The translations under genes and the position numbers were made by a program. From Micromonospora halophytica (GTDB lineage Bacteria > Actinomycetota > Actinomycetes > Mycobacteriales > Micromonosporaceae): 64,000 bases of DNA. Shown piece after piece: positions 1 through 8,892 of the stretch (positions are counted from its first letter, which is position 1; each line of letters begins with the position of its first letter). The notes beneath the pieces are model-generated. The model was not told the origin of the DNA. It saw only the letters and a list, made by a program, of their open reading frames with translations, and did no database searches. The stretch spans positions 204,169 through 268,168 of the forward strand of contig NZ_FMDN01000004.1 in the NCBI RefSeq assembly GCF_900090245.1. The letters run 5' to 3'.

Positions 1-217
1 CGCCGGCCGCCCCGCGTACCGTACGCCGCCCCGGCGCAGGTCACCATGGCGACGGCGGGTGATTGACGGGTGCCACTGACCGGGCGACGCGGCGGGTGGG
101 GCGCGGGTTAGGGTGGGTGTCGGCGGTGGGGCCCGCCGTCCCGGTCGTGGCCGGGAGAACCGCGTCGGGTACGCCAACGGTCCCTGCCAGTGGCCCGCGT
201 ACTGGTGGGGAGGACGG

Positions 218-688
218 GTGTCGGAACCGCGTCGTATCGACCCCGACGTCGACCTGCGGGTGCCTGCCGACCGCGGTGAACTCGACGCGCACCCGGTGAC
301 GGTGCTCGGCGCCATCGCCGCGGGCGGGGTGCTCGGCGCGCTGGCCCGGGCCGGCGTCCAGGCGGCCCTGCCGCACTCCCCGACCGGTTTCCCCTGGGCG
401 ACCTTCGCGGTCAACGTGACCGGGTGCCTGCTGATCGGAGCGCTGATGGCGGTGCTCGGCCGGCGTCGGGTCGCCCCGCTGACCCGCCCGTTCCTCGGCG
501 TCGGCGTGCTGGGCGGGTTCACCACCTTCTCCGCGTACGTGGTCGACGTCCACGCGGCGCTCGTCGCCGGTGCCCCGGTGACCGCGCTGGCGTACCTGGC
601 GACGACCCTGGTGGCCGGGTTGCTGGCGGTCGTCGCCGGGGACGCGCTGGCCGCGCAGGTGCTGGCGCACCGCGGAGGTGGACGGTGA
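218..688 (+). CDS. crcB: Fluoride channel CrcB/FluC, first subunit
   Basis: Predicted 156-residue membrane protein of the CrcB/FluC fluoride exporter family. It has about four hydrophobic segments, the family Asn in NVTGCLLIGAL and the GGFTTFSAYVVD block that lines the pore in known members. The GTG at 218 is preceded by GGGGAGG at about 207-213. An upstream in-frame start at 113 would add an Arg/Gly-rich stretch that looks non-coding. The stop overlaps the start of a second crcB copy by 4 bases, as usual for actinobacterial pairs that form a heterodimer of opposite topologies. I saw no fluoride riboswitch upstream. Confidence 0.9.
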   Translation: MSEPRRIDPDVDLRVPADRGELDAHPVTVLGAIAAGGVLGALARAGVQAALPHSPTGFPWATFAVNVTGCLLIGALMAVLGRRRVAPLTRPFLGVGVLGGFTTFSAYVVDVHAALVAGAPVTALAYLATTLVAGLLAVVAGDALAAQVLAHRGGGR

Positions 689-1047
689 CGGTGCTGCTCG
701 TCGCCCTCGGGGCTGCGCTCGGTGCCCCGCTGCGCTACCTCGTCGACCGGGCCGTGCAGGCCCGGCACGGCTCGACCCTCCCCTGGGGCACGTTGACCGT
801 CAACGTCGCCGGGTCGCTGCTGCTGGGCGTGGTCGTCGCGATCCCGGCCGGGCCCGCCGTCAGCGCGCTGCTCGGCACCGGCTTCTGCGGCGCGCTCACC
901 ACCTGGTCCACCTTCGGGTACGAGACGGTGCGGCTGGCCCGGGCCGGCGACCGGCATCGCGCCCTGGCCAACGCCCTGCTCAGCGTGGTCGCCGGGCTCG
1001 CCGCCGCCGCGCTCGGGTACGCGGTGGCGCGGCTGGCGGCCGGCTGA
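685..1047 (+). CDS. crcB: Fluoride channel CrcB/FluC, second subunit
   Basis: Predicted 120-residue partner of the preceding CrcB. It has four hydrophobic stretches, the NVAGSLLLGVVV segment and GALTTWSTFGYETV, the family TT(F/W)S motif. The GTG at 685 overlaps the previous stop (GTGA), implying coupled translation of equal amounts of both subunits. The role is passive export of fluoride across the cytoplasmic membrane. A 7-bp GC-rich hairpin just after the stop (1052-1068) may help end the transcript, but it lacks a T-run. Confidence 0.9.
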   Translation: MTVLLVALGAALGAPLRYLVDRAVQARHGSTLPWGTLTVNVAGSLLLGVVVAIPAGPAVSALLGTGFCGALTTWSTFGYETVRLARAGDRHRALANALLSVVAGLAAAALGYAVARLAAG

Positions 1048-1245
1048 CACCGCCCCGGCGGCCGGGGCGTGCCGGCGTACGGCCACCGGGCCGGAGCAGG
1101 CGTATGGTGGGCCCACGCGGTCGTCGTCAGGGACACCCGCACACCCGACGGATCCGGGACTGACCGACCAGCCACGGCCACACGGACGTTGTTTCCGGGC
1201 CGACGAGGCGTCCGATCGGCACGACACGGGGATCGAGGTGGCGCG

Positions 1246-2190
1246 ATGGAGTGGTTGCTGGCACCGGCGACCCCGGCGGCGGCGAGCGCGCTACGCACCG
1301 AGTTGACCGCGTTCCTGCGCCGGCACGCCCAGGAACGCGACGAGGTCGAGGACGCCGGCCTGGTCGTCTCCGAGCTGGTGGGCAACGCGGTCGAGCACGC
1401 CGGCGGTCCGGTCTGGGTGGGTCTGGACTGGTCCGCCGCGCAGCCCTCGCTGGTGGTGCACGACCTCGGCCCCTCCTTCGACCTCGCCGCCCTGCCGCCG
1501 TCCGGGATCGGCAGCATCCGGGGCCGTGGCCTGTGGCTGGTGCGCCAGCTCGCCGGGGATCTGGACGTGGTGGCGAAACGCGGCACCGGCAAGCGGGTAC
1601 GCACCGTGCTCCCGGTCACCCGCCGGGTCGAGCCGACCTACGATCCGCCTCGTCGCGAGGTCAACCCGCTGCCCACCCCCGACGAGGCCGGCCCGCGCGG
1701 GTTCGGCAGGGAGCCCTTCCTGCGCGCGCTCGTCGTCGAGCTGGCCCGCACGGCGGAGAACCGGCAGGGCCCGGCCGCGGCCGAGGAGATGGTGGCCCAG
1801 GTGGGCGCGACCGTCGGCGGGCAGATGGAGGACGAGTACCGCCGGGCCCGGGAACTGGTCGGCCGGCTCACCGCCGAGCAGGTCGCCGACTGCTACCTGC
1901 GGCTCAAGTCCGCCATCGACGGCGACTTCTACGTCATCTCCGTCGGCACCGACCGGATCGTGCTGGGCAACCGGCACTGCCCGTTCGGTGACACCGTGCG
2001 CCGGGCGCCCGCGCTGTGCCGGATGACCTCCAGCGTGTTCGGCGGCATCGCCGCGCGCAACCACGGGGAGGCCACAGTGCTGCTCGACGAGCGGATCGCC
2101 GTCGGTGACCCGGAGTGCCGGGTCACCGTACTGCTCGGCGACGCCGCCCGGAACAACCCGGGCGGCCACCACTACCGACAGGATCACTGA
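1246..2190 (+). CDS. Kinase-like ATPase fused to a methanogen-output-like (MetOD1-type) domain
   Basis: 314 residues. The N-terminal ~130 residues are a GHKL/HATPase fold of the RsbW/SpoIIAB type: N-box ELVGNAVEHAGG (~43-54), G1 box VHDLGPSFD (~70-78) and G2 box GRGLWLVRQLAG (~93-104). There is no phospho-acceptor His domain, so anti-sigma-like kinase or ATP-sensing activity is more likely than a classical histidine kinase. Residues ~165-310 resemble the MetOD1 output domain, with NRHCPFG, ALCRM and PECRV supplying three Cys that could bind metal. The ATG at 1246 follows GAGGTGG; earlier in-frame starts run through low-quality sequence. The last 7 bases overlap the convergent SARP gene. The partner sigma or anti-anti-sigma protein is not in the window. 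Confidence 0.75.
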   Translation: MEWLLAPATPAAASALRTELTAFLRRHAQERDEVEDAGLVVSELVGNAVEHAGGPVWVGLDWSAAQPSLVVHDLGPSFDLAALPPSGIGSIRGRGLWLVRQLAGDLDVVAKRGTGKRVRTVLPVTRRVEPTYDPPRREVNPLPTPDEAGPRGFGREPFLRALVVELARTAENRQGPAAAEEMVAQVGATVGGQMEDEYRRARELVGRLTAEQVADCYLRLKSAIDGDFYVISVGTDRIVLGNRHCPFGDTVRRAPALCRMTSSVFGGIAARNHGEATVLLDERIAVGDPECRVTVLLGDAARNNPGGHHYRQDH

Positions 2191-5100
2191 GCCTCGCCGG
2201 ACGGCGCCGCGTACCCGGTCTCCCGCGCCAACCGGGTCACCCGGTCGTCCCACCTGGCCGCCTCGGCGGCGTCACCGGACCGCTCGGCCACCCGGGCCAG
2301 CACGCGGGACGCCCGGATCTCGATCGGCCGGTACCCGGCCCGAACGGCCAGGTCCACCGCGGCGCGGCCGTGCTCCCGGGCCGCGACCGGGTCGCCGGCG
2401 GCCAGCCGGGCGTCCGCGAGCCCGGCCAGCGCCGTCGCCTCGCACCAGCAGAACCTCGTCCGCCGGGCCAGGTCCAGGGCCCGGCCGTGCTGCTCGGCCG
2501 CCTCGGCGGGGCGGCCCAACTCACGCAACACCCGGCCCAGTGCGTCCAGCGCCCACGCCTCGGTGCCGGTGTCGCCGATCTCCCGGGTCAGCTCCACGGC
2601 GCGTTCGGCGTCCGGCCGGGCCGCCGCCGCCCGACCGGTCCCGGACCAGAGCACGGCCCGCCCGGACAGGGCGGTCGCCTCGCCGTAGCGGTAGCCGAGG
2701 TCGCGGTTGGCCGCCAACGCCCGCGCGTACAGCTCCTCGGCGGCCCGGTGCTCGCCCCGGTCGCGGCTCACGCTGGCCAGGTCGACCAGCAGGACCGCCA
2801 CGTTGTAGCGTGCCCCGGCCCGCTCGCCGTGCGCCAACGCCTCCCGGAAGTGGCTGTCCGCCTCGGCGAACGCACCCAGCTGCCAGTACGCGAACCCGAG
2901 GTTGGCCAGCGACATCGCCGCCCCGCCCTCGTTGCCCAACCGCCGGTTGAGCGCCAGTGAGTGGCGGGCGCAGGTGATCGCCTCCTGCGGGTCGCCGAGG
3001 CGCTGGTGCACCGCGCTGAGGTTGTTGAGCATCCCGGTACGCCCCTGCGGCCAGCTGTCCTCGGCGTCGATGCGCAGGCCGTCCAGGAGGTGCCGGCGGG
3101 CTTCCTCGTAGCGTCCACTGTTGACACACACCAGCGCGATGCTCTGGTGCATGGCGGCCTGCGCCCGGGAATCCCCCTCGTCGCGCGCGGCGGCCAGGGC
3201 GAGCGTCGCCGCCTGCTGCCACTCCTCCCGCCGCCCCCGCTGGTGGAAGTACGCCCGCAGCGCGTCGGTGAGGTGCCAGGCGTAGTGGCGCGGGCCCTGC
3301 CGGGCTGCCTGTTCCACGGCCGCGGTGAGGTTCGTCCACTCGGCGTCCAGCCAGGCCAGCGCCGCCTCGGTGTCGCCGAAGGGGTCGGCCGCGGCCGGGC
3401 GCGGCAGCCGGACGAAATGCGGGATGAGCCGCCGGCCCGCCGCGTCGGCGGTGTCCAGGTAGTGGTCGAACAGGCGCCGCCGGGCCTGCTCCCGCTCGGT
3501 GGCGTCCTCCTCGCCGACGATCCGGTCCATCGCGTACCGGCGGAGCAGGTCGTGGAAGCGGTAGCGCCCGCCGCCGTGGCGTTCCACGAGGTGGGCGGCG
3601 GCCAGCGCGCGAAGCCGGCGGTCGGCGGCGGCCGACGGGGTCCCGGCGACCGCGCCCGCCGAGCCGGCGGTGAAGCTCTGCCCGGGGACCAGCCCGAGGC
3701 GGCGGAACAGCTGCCGCTGCCCGTCCGGCAGCGCCCGGTACGACAGCGCGAACGCCTTGGTCACCGCCCCCTCCTCGGCCCCGTCGACGGTGAGCCCGGC
3801 CAACGGGTCGCCGTCGGAGAGGTCCCGGACCACCCCGGCGATCCCCGGCTCCCCCGCCGACTGGACGTTGGCGGCGGCGATCCGCAACGCGAGCGGCAGG
3901 TGCCCGCAGAGCCGGGCAAGTTCGGCCGCCGCCGTCGCCTCGGCCCGCACGGGCGCGTCGCCCAGCAGGGTGGCCAGCAGGCGCACCGAGTCCGCCGGGG
4001 TGAGCACGTCCAGCGGAAGCGTCCGGGCGCCGGCCCGTACGACCAGGTCACCGAGGCGGTGCCGGCTGGTGACCAGCACCGTGCCCGACGACGGGATCAG
4101 CGGCAGCACCTGGTCGGCGTCGCGGGCGTTGTCCAGCACCAGCAGCACGTCACGACCGGCCAGCAGGGAGCGGAACATCGTCGCCCGGGCGTCCGGGGCG
4201 TCCGGCACCGACCGGGGGTCGGCCCCGAGCCCGCCCAGGAGTTGGGCGAGCGCGGCACCCGGCGTGACCGGCTCCCGCTCGGCGTCGAAACCGCGCAGGT
4301 CCAGATGGAGCTGGCCGTCGGGGAACGCGTCGCGGACCCGGTGCGCCCAGTGCACCGCCAACGCGGTCTTGCCCACTCCTGCCGTGCCGCTGAGCACCCA
4401 GACGCGGGTGCCGGTCGACGGCTCGGCCAGTCCCGCGTCGAGCCGGGCGAGGTCGGCGTCCCGGCCGGCGAAGCCGGGAATGTCGTGGGGCAGCTCGGCG
4501 GGGCGTACCGGAACGGGTGTGGTCCGCCGATCGTCGCCGAGGGACGGGACCAGCGTCGGATCGGCGCGCAGGATGCGTCGCTCCAGCCGGCACAGCGTGG
4601 GCGCGGGGTCGAGGCCGAGCTCGTCGGCGAGCCGGGCGCGCACCTGCCGGTAGGTGGCCAGTGCCTGGTCGGTGCGGCCCTCCCGGTGCAGGGCGAGCAT
4701 CAGCTGCCCGGCCAGCCGTTGCCGGCCGGGGTGCCGGGCGACCACGTCGGTCAGGTCGGTGACCACCTGCCGGGACCGCCCGAGGCGCAGCAGCGTCTCC
4801 GCCCGGTCCTCCACCGCCGTCCAGCGGGCCTCCCGCAGCCCGGCGCAGAGCCGGTGTCGGACCTGCTCGTCGGCGACGTCGGCGAGCGGCTCGCCCCGCC
4901 ACAGCTGCAGCGCCCGGTCGAGCAGGTCGGCGGCCTCCTCGTCGCCGGCACGCCGGGCCCGGGCGAGCAGCGCGGTGAACCGGTGGGCGTCGACCGCGAG
5001 CGGGTCGACCCGCAGCAGGTAGCCGGAGCCCTGGTTGGTGATCGTGACGGGCGCGTCGGCGTGCCGGAAGACTGCCCGTAGCCGGGAGACGAGGGCCTGC

Positions 5101-5285
5101 ACCGTGCCCCGGGCGCTGCGCGGGGGCGCCTGTGCCCAGACCAGGTCGATCAGCCGTTCCACCGGCACCACCCGGTCGGCCGCCAGCAGCAGTACGGCGA
5201 GGACGAGCCGCTGCTGGCGGCCGCCGACGTCGACCCGGCTGCCAGCCGAGAACACCTGTACCGCGCCCAGGACCTGGAACTCCAT
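2184..5285 (-). CDS. SARP-type regulator: winged helix, BTAD, NB-ARC, TPR
   Basis: 1033-residue AfsR/SARP-like transcription factor starting MEFQVLGAVQV. The order is an OmpR-like winged-helix DNA-binding domain (~1-95), a bacterial transcriptional activation domain (~96-245), and an NB-ARC ATPase with Walker A GTAGVGKTAL (~298) and Walker B VLLVLDNA (~380). Winged-helix and TPR repeats follow to the C terminus, with recurring A-x-x-LG-x-A-Y/H units. Such proteins are ATP-dependent switches for secondary metabolism or differentiation. The ATG at 5285 is chosen because the family N terminus starts there. The 178 bases between it and the exported-protein genes at 5464 are a divergent promoter region, so those genes are candidate targets (inference). 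Confidence 0.88.
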   Translation of the reverse strand: MEFQVLGAVQVFSAGSRVDVGGRQQRLVLAVLLLAADRVVPVERLIDLVWAQAPPRSARGTVQALVSRLRAVFRHADAPVTITNQGSGYLLRVDPLAVDAHRFTALLARARRAGDEEAADLLDRALQLWRGEPLADVADEQVRHRLCAGLREARWTAVEDRAETLLRLGRSRQVVTDLTDVVARHPGRQRLAGQLMLALHREGRTDQALATYRQVRARLADELGLDPAPTLCRLERRILRADPTLVPSLGDDRRTTPVPVRPAELPHDIPGFAGRDADLARLDAGLAEPSTGTRVWVLSGTAGVGKTALAVHWAHRVRDAFPDGQLHLDLRGFDAEREPVTPGAALAQLLGGLGADPRSVPDAPDARATMFRSLLAGRDVLLVLDNARDADQVLPLIPSSGTVLVTSRHRLGDLVVRAGARTLPLDVLTPADSVRLLATLLGDAPVRAEATAAAELARLCGHLPLALRIAAANVQSAGEPGIAGVVRDLSDGDPLAGLTVDGAEEGAVTKAFALSYRALPDGQRQLFRRLGLVPGQSFTAGSAGAVAGTPSAAADRRLRALAAAHLVERHGGGRYRFHDLLRRYAMDRIVGEEDATEREQARRRLFDHYLDTADAAGRRLIPHFVRLPRPAAADPFGDTEAALAWLDAEWTNLTAAVEQAARQGPRHYAWHLTDALRAYFHQRGRREEWQQAATLALAAARDEGDSRAQAAMHQSIALVCVNSGRYEEARRHLLDGLRIDAEDSWPQGRTGMLNNLSAVHQRLGDPQEAITCARHSLALNRRLGNEGGAAMSLANLGFAYWQLGAFAEADSHFREALAHGERAGARYNVAVLLVDLASVSRDRGEHRAAEELYARALAANRDLGYRYGEATALSGRAVLWSGTGRAAAARPDAERAVELTREIGDTGTEAWALDALGRVLRELGRPAEAAEQHGRALDLARRTRFCWCEATALAGLADARLAAGDPVAAREHGRAAVDLAVRAGYRPIEIRASRVLARVAERSGDAAEAARWDDRVTRLARETGYAAPSGEAQ

Positions 5286-5463
5286 CGACGAACCTCCCCC
5301 GGTGCCGCAGTATGCCCGTCCGCTGTGGAGGGTCTGCAAGCCGGTTGCAAGGCGGCTGCATGCCGGGCTGTGGATCGTCGTGTCCGTCCCGCCCGGCGGC
5401 CACGTCGTCGGTGGGACGGGCACGGTCGGCACGGGCCGTGCCGGACCTCGGACAGGGGGAACG

Positions 5464-6174
5464 ATGAAGAGAATCAGGCGGCCCGGCGTACGCCGGCTGG
5501 GCCTGGCAGCGGCGGGTGCGGTCGCGGTGACCGCGCTCGTGGCGTCCGTGGGAGTCGGCAACGCCGACACCGGGGTGCGCTACGACGCCCGCCCGGAGGG
5601 GCTGGCCTTCGGCAAGGAGGCGTACCACTTCGACACGGTCGAGCAGATGACCGCCACGTCGCACCTGGTGGTCCTCGGCACCGTCCTGTCGGCGGCGCCC
5701 GGCCGGCTCGGCAGCGTCGACGAGGACCCGGCGGCGGTGGGCGGGGACATCCGGCTGCGCACGGTGACCCTCGATGTGGTCGACGTCCTGCACAACCCGA
5801 AGAACCTGCTCGTCCCGCCACGGATCACGCTGGAGGAGGAGGGCTGGGACGAGGAGGGCCGCGGCTACGTCGCCAACAACGTGGCATGGAGCGAGGTGGG
5901 CGACACCGGCTACTTCTTCCTGCGGCGTGCGGCCGGCGTCACCGACCCGCACACCTTCCAGCTGGCCAGCTCCGACGGGCGGGCCCTGGTGGTCGACGGC
6001 GCGCTGAAGCCCAGCAACCCGGAGAACGACCTGGCGACGTCGATCAGCACGATGGCGCCCAGCTTCCTGAACAACAGCGTCGTCGTCGCCAGCGGGCAGG
6101 TCGCGGCGGGCACGCTGACCCCGTCGGTGCCGACCGGCGATCTGCCGCTGCCTCCGGAGGAGAGTGGAGAATGA
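5464..6174 (+). CDS. Exported protein of unknown function
   Basis: 236 residues with a signal peptide: KRIRRPGVRR followed by a hydrophobic stretch ending near GVGNA (~30). The two Arg pairs suggest Tat or Sec export, but the site is not a clear Tat box. The mature part is soluble and acidic, with a predicted beta-rich core (IRLRTVTLDVVDVLHNP, GDTGYFFLRR), and ends in a Pro-rich tail. I do not recognise the family. The ATG at 5464 is the first before the signal peptide. The stop overlaps the next ATG (ATGA), so it is translationally coupled to the metzincin-like protein and may be its partner or substrate. It is divergent from the SARP regulator. Confidence 0.75.
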   Translation: MKRIRRPGVRRLGLAAAGAVAVTALVASVGVGNADTGVRYDARPEGLAFGKEAYHFDTVEQMTATSHLVVLGTVLSAAPGRLGSVDEDPAAVGGDIRLRTVTLDVVDVLHNPKNLLVPPRITLEEEGWDEEGRGYVANNVAWSEVGDTGYFFLRRAAGVTDPHTFQLASSDGRALVVDGALKPSNPENDLATSISTMAPSFLNNSVVVASGQVAAGTLTPSVPTGDLPLPPEESGE

Positions 6175-6692
6175 AGCGTACGACGATGGTCCTCGGCGCG
6201 GCGCTGACCGCCGTGCTGGCGTTCGCACCGCCGGCCCTGGCCGGTCACGGCGGCAAGGCCAACAGCGGCAAGCCGGACAACAAGGAACAGGACGTCGAGT
6301 CGAACTCGCTGACCACCAACGGCAAGGCGGCGGTGTCGCACGGGCGGGCGCAGCTCAACCGGTCACAGATCAACACCTCGACCGGGAACTCGGACATCCA
6401 CGTCTACGACAAGTCGTACTCCGCCTCCTGGTACGGGCAGACGAGCTGCACCGACACCAACTGGTGGAACGGCCTGTGCGACCACTACGACGTCAAGTTC
6501 AACACCCGCATGATGAGCGGGAAGTCGACGTACTACTGGCAGAGCCTCGGCTGCCACGAGCTCGGGCACACCGGCTCGCTGGGCCACCGGTGGCACAGCA
6601 CCGACTCCAACGACAACTCGTGCATGCGCAGCAACATCTGGCCCAAGTACCTCGACCTGCACGACATCGACGCGATCAATGACAACGTCTGA
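6171..6692 (+). CDS. Secreted metzincin-like zinc metalloprotease
   Basis: 173 residues with a Sec signal peptide ending at APPALAG (~23). The zinc motif HELGHTGSLGH fits HExxHxxGxxH of metzincins, with Ser in place of the usual Gly at position 8. It is followed by NDNSCM, a plausible Met-turn, and DLHDIDAIN, as at the end of matrixin-type domains. Four Cys in the mature part probably form disulfides. At about 150 mature residues it is a minimal catalytic domain without a visible prodomain or binding module. It overlaps the previous gene by 4 bases and the next by 14 bases. The substrate is unknown. Confidence 0.75.
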   Translation: MKRTTMVLGAALTAVLAFAPPALAGHGGKANSGKPDNKEQDVESNSLTTNGKAAVSHGRAQLNRSQINTSTGNSDIHVYDKSYSASWYGQTSCTDTNWWNGLCDHYDVKFNTRMMSGKSTYYWQSLGCHELGHTGSLGHRWHSTDSNDNSCMRSNIWPKYLDLHDIDAINDNV

Positions 6693-7161
6693 CCGACGAC
6701 TGATCGCCGGCGGGGCGCTCGCGGTGGTGGCCGCCGTCGCCGTGGGCGGCTGGTGGCTGTCCCGGCCGGAGCTGCCGACCGACTGGTCCGGCCGGGACCG
6801 GTTCTGCGCCGAGGCGGAGACCTTCGCGCTGACCAACCAGGCCGCGCTCACCGGCGAGCAGCGGTCGGCGGCGATGGCGGCGCTGATCCGGGTGGCACCC
6901 CGGGAGCTGACCCCGGACCTGCAACGGCTGGCCGGCTCGATCGCGGCCGACCCGGCGCAGGCCGGGCACGACCACGGTCCGGTCACCCCGGAGGCCGGAC
7001 ACGACCACGACGCGGCCGGGGACGGGCACGACCACGACGCGGCCGGCAACGTGTCCGGTGCGCCGGCAGACGCGCCGGAGGTGGTGGCGGCGAGCGGACG
7101 CCGGGCGGGCGAGTTCATCGAACGCGCCTGCGGGATCAACCTGCCCAACGTCCGCACCTGA
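6679..7161 (+). CDS. Membrane-anchored His/Asp-rich extracytoplasmic protein
   Basis: 160 residues with one N-terminal transmembrane anchor (IAGGALAVVAAVAVGGWWL, ~8-26), then an alpha-helical extracellular part with Cys in DRFCAEAE and ERACGIN that may pair. Residues ~95-122 carry three GHDH units (GHDHGPV, GHDHDAAGD, GHDHDAAG), a likely Zn, Ni or Cu binding tract. It is the last gene of the exported-protein operon and overlaps the metzincin-like gene by 14 bases, so it may hold or supply metal for that protease (inference). No family recognised. Confidence 0.7.
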   Translation: MTTSDRRLIAGGALAVVAAVAVGGWWLSRPELPTDWSGRDRFCAEAETFALTNQAALTGEQRSAAMAALIRVAPRELTPDLQRLAGSIAADPAQAGHDHGPVTPEAGHDHDAAGDGHDHDAAGNVSGAPADAPEVVAASGRRAGEFIERACGINLPNVRT

Positions 7162-7172
7162 CGGCGGGCACG

Positions 7173-7207
7173 ACGGGGTGGGCCGCCGACGCGACGGCCC
7201 ACCCCGT
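7173..7207. terminator. Inverted repeat, probable bidirectional terminator
   Basis: A perfect 13-bp inverted repeat, ACGGGGTGGGCCG at 7173-7185 and its complement at 7195-7207, with a 9-base loop. It lies between convergent genes (plus-strand stop at 7161, minus-strand stop at 7258). A second hairpin follows. Confidence 0.75.
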
Positions 7208-7216
7208 TTCGGGGGC

Positions 7217-7248
7217 GGCCGGCCCGGCTCGGGGGAACCGGGCCGGCC
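7217..7248. terminator. Second GC-rich hairpin at the end of the cobalamin operon
   Basis: An 11-bp perfect inverted repeat, GGCCGGCCCGG at 7217-7227 and its complement at 7238-7248, with a 10-base loop. It ends 10 bases beyond the stop codon of the last gene of the minus-strand cobalamin operon and lacks a T-tract, as usual in such GC-rich genomes. Confidence 0.6.
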
Positions 7249-7257
7249 GGCCCGCCG

Positions 7258-8892
7258 TCAGTCGCGCAGCCCCACCACCGGGCCGAGGACGAAGACCGAC
7301 GGCGGCCGGACGTCCTCCCGGGCGGCCAGCTCGCCCACCTCGTCCAGCCGGGACGCCCAGGTCCGCTGCTGCGGGTGTCCGGCGTCCCGCACCACCAGCA
7401 CCGGGGTGTCCGGTGCGCGGCCGTGCTCCACCAGCACCGCCGCGATCTTGGAGATGGTGTCGACCGCCATCAGCAGCACCAGGGTGCCCCGGGCGCGGCC
7501 CAGCGACGCCCAGTCCACCAGGGAGTCCGGGTGCCCCGGCGGCAGGTGTCCGGAGACGACGGTGAGATCGTGGGCGACGCCCCGGTGGGTGACCGGCACC
7601 CCCGCCAGGGCGGGCGCGGCGAGCGCGCTGCTGACCCCGGGCACCAGCACCGTCTCGATCCCGGCCGCCGCACACGCCTGGACCTCCTCGTGGCCCCGGC
7701 CGAAGACGTACGGGTCGCCGCCCTTGAGCCGGACCACCCGCCTGCCGGCGCGGGCGTGCGTGACCAGGGCGTCGTTGATGGCGTCCTGCGTCATCGACGG
7801 GCCGCGCGGCACCTTCGCGGCGTCGACGACCAGCACGTCGGGGCGGAGCCCGGCGAGCAGCCCCTGCGGGGCGAGCCGGTCGGCCACCACCACGTCCGCG
7901 CTGTCCAGCAGGGCCCGGCCGCGTACGGTGATCAGGTCGTCGGCGCCGGGGCCGCCGCCGACCACGGCGACCTGCCCGGGGCGCAGGCCCGGCCCGTGGT
8001 GACGGTCGCCGTGGTGGTGATGGTGGTGGTGGCCGCCGACGGGGTCGTCGGGGTGGTCGTGCGGGGTCTGCGGCCGGCCCACCTTGTCGGCGAAGCCCGG
8101 CATCAACACCCGGTACGCGCAGGTGTCGCAGTTCATCCGGATGTCCCCGCCCAGCGCCTCGGCGTGGCGTTGCAGGACCAGGTCGGCCAGCGCGTCGCAG
8201 TCGCCGATCAGGTCGGCCACCCGCACGTCGAGGTCGGGGTGGCCGGCGGCGAACGCCCGCGACTGCGCGACGATCCGGTCCGGCAGCACCCCGGCGAAGA
8301 GGAAGTACGGGGCGACGACGATCCGCCGGGCGCCGAGCCGACGCAGCCGCTGAAGCACCGCCGGCACGGACGGCTCGGCCAGCGAGATGAAGCCCGGCTC
8401 GACACCGGCGTACCCGCGCCCCTCCCAGAGCAGCCGGGCCACCTTGGCCACCTCGGCGTTGGCGTCCGGGTCGGTGGAGCCACGGCCGATCAACGCGACC
8501 CAGGTGCCGCCGCGATCGGCGCCGGCCAGGGCCGCGTCGATCCGCTTCTCGAGCGCGGTGTGCAGCAACGGGTGCGGGCCGAGCGGCCGGCCGTACCGGT
8601 AGGTCAGGCCCGGGTGCCGCTCCTGCTCGCGGGCCATCGCGGCGGGGATGTCGCCCTTGCCGTGCCCGGCGGCCGTGAGCACCAGCGGCAGCGCGACAAG
8701 GCTGCGGTGTCCCCGCTCGACGAGCGCGGTCACCGCGTCGGTGAGCGGTGGCCGGGACAGCTCGATGAAGCCGCCCTCGACGTCGCCGACGCGGCCGGCG
8801 GCGCGGCGGCGGACCCGGTCGACGAGCGCGGCGAACTGGTCGACCCCGGCCGCGCTGCGCGTGCCGTGCCCGACGATGACCAGCGCGGTCAT
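7258..8892 (-). CDS. cobA: CbiX-CobA fusion: sirohydrochlorin chelatase and uroporphyrinogen-III methyltransferase
   Basis: 544-residue bifunctional enzyme. Residues 1-~270 are a CbiX-type chelatase with VIVGHGTR (His ~9) and TAAGHGKGDIP as metal-ligand segments, and a C-terminal NCDTCAYR motif (~255) seen in long CbiX forms. A linker at ~275-305 has a run of seven His and other His/Asp. Residues ~310-544 are CobA, with VVGGGPGADD for SAM binding, VRLKGGDPYVFGRG and the PGVSSALAAP motif. CobA makes precorrin-2 and CbiX would insert Co into sirohydrochlorin, the early-cobalt route. The ATG at 8892 has GGAGGAGA upstream and overlaps the cobH stop (ATGA). It is the last gene of the operon. Confidence 0.9.
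   Translation of the reverse strand: MTALVIVGHGTRSAAGVDQFAALVDRVRRRAAGRVGDVEGGFIELSRPPLTDAVTALVERGHRSLVALPLVLTAAGHGKGDIPAAMAREQERHPGLTYRYGRPLGPHPLLHTALEKRIDAALAGADRGGTWVALIGRGSTDPDANAEVAKVARLLWEGRGYAGVEPGFISLAEPSVPAVLQRLRRLGARRIVVAPYFLFAGVLPDRIVAQSRAFAAGHPDLDVRVADLIGDCDALADLVLQRHAEALGGDIRMNCDTCAYRVLMPGFADKVGRPQTPHDHPDDPVGGHHHHHHHGDRHHGPGLRPGQVAVVGGGPGADDLITVRGRALLDSADVVVADRLAPQGLLAGLRPDVLVVDAAKVPRGPSMTQDAINDALVTHARAGRRVVRLKGGDPYVFGRGHEEVQACAAAGIETVLVPGVSSALAAPALAGVPVTHRGVAHDLTVVSGHLPPGHPDSLVDWASLGRARGTLVLLMAVDTISKIAAVLVEHGRAPDTPVLVVRDAGHPQQRTWASRLDEVGELAAREDVRPPSVFVLGPVVGLRD

Noticed and set aside
1..217. Possible fluoride riboswitch before crcB, or start of a minus-strand gene
   Set aside because: The fluoride aptamer consensus is not present; the minus-strand frame from the CAT near 48 lacks a Shine-Dalgarno and is too short to judge.
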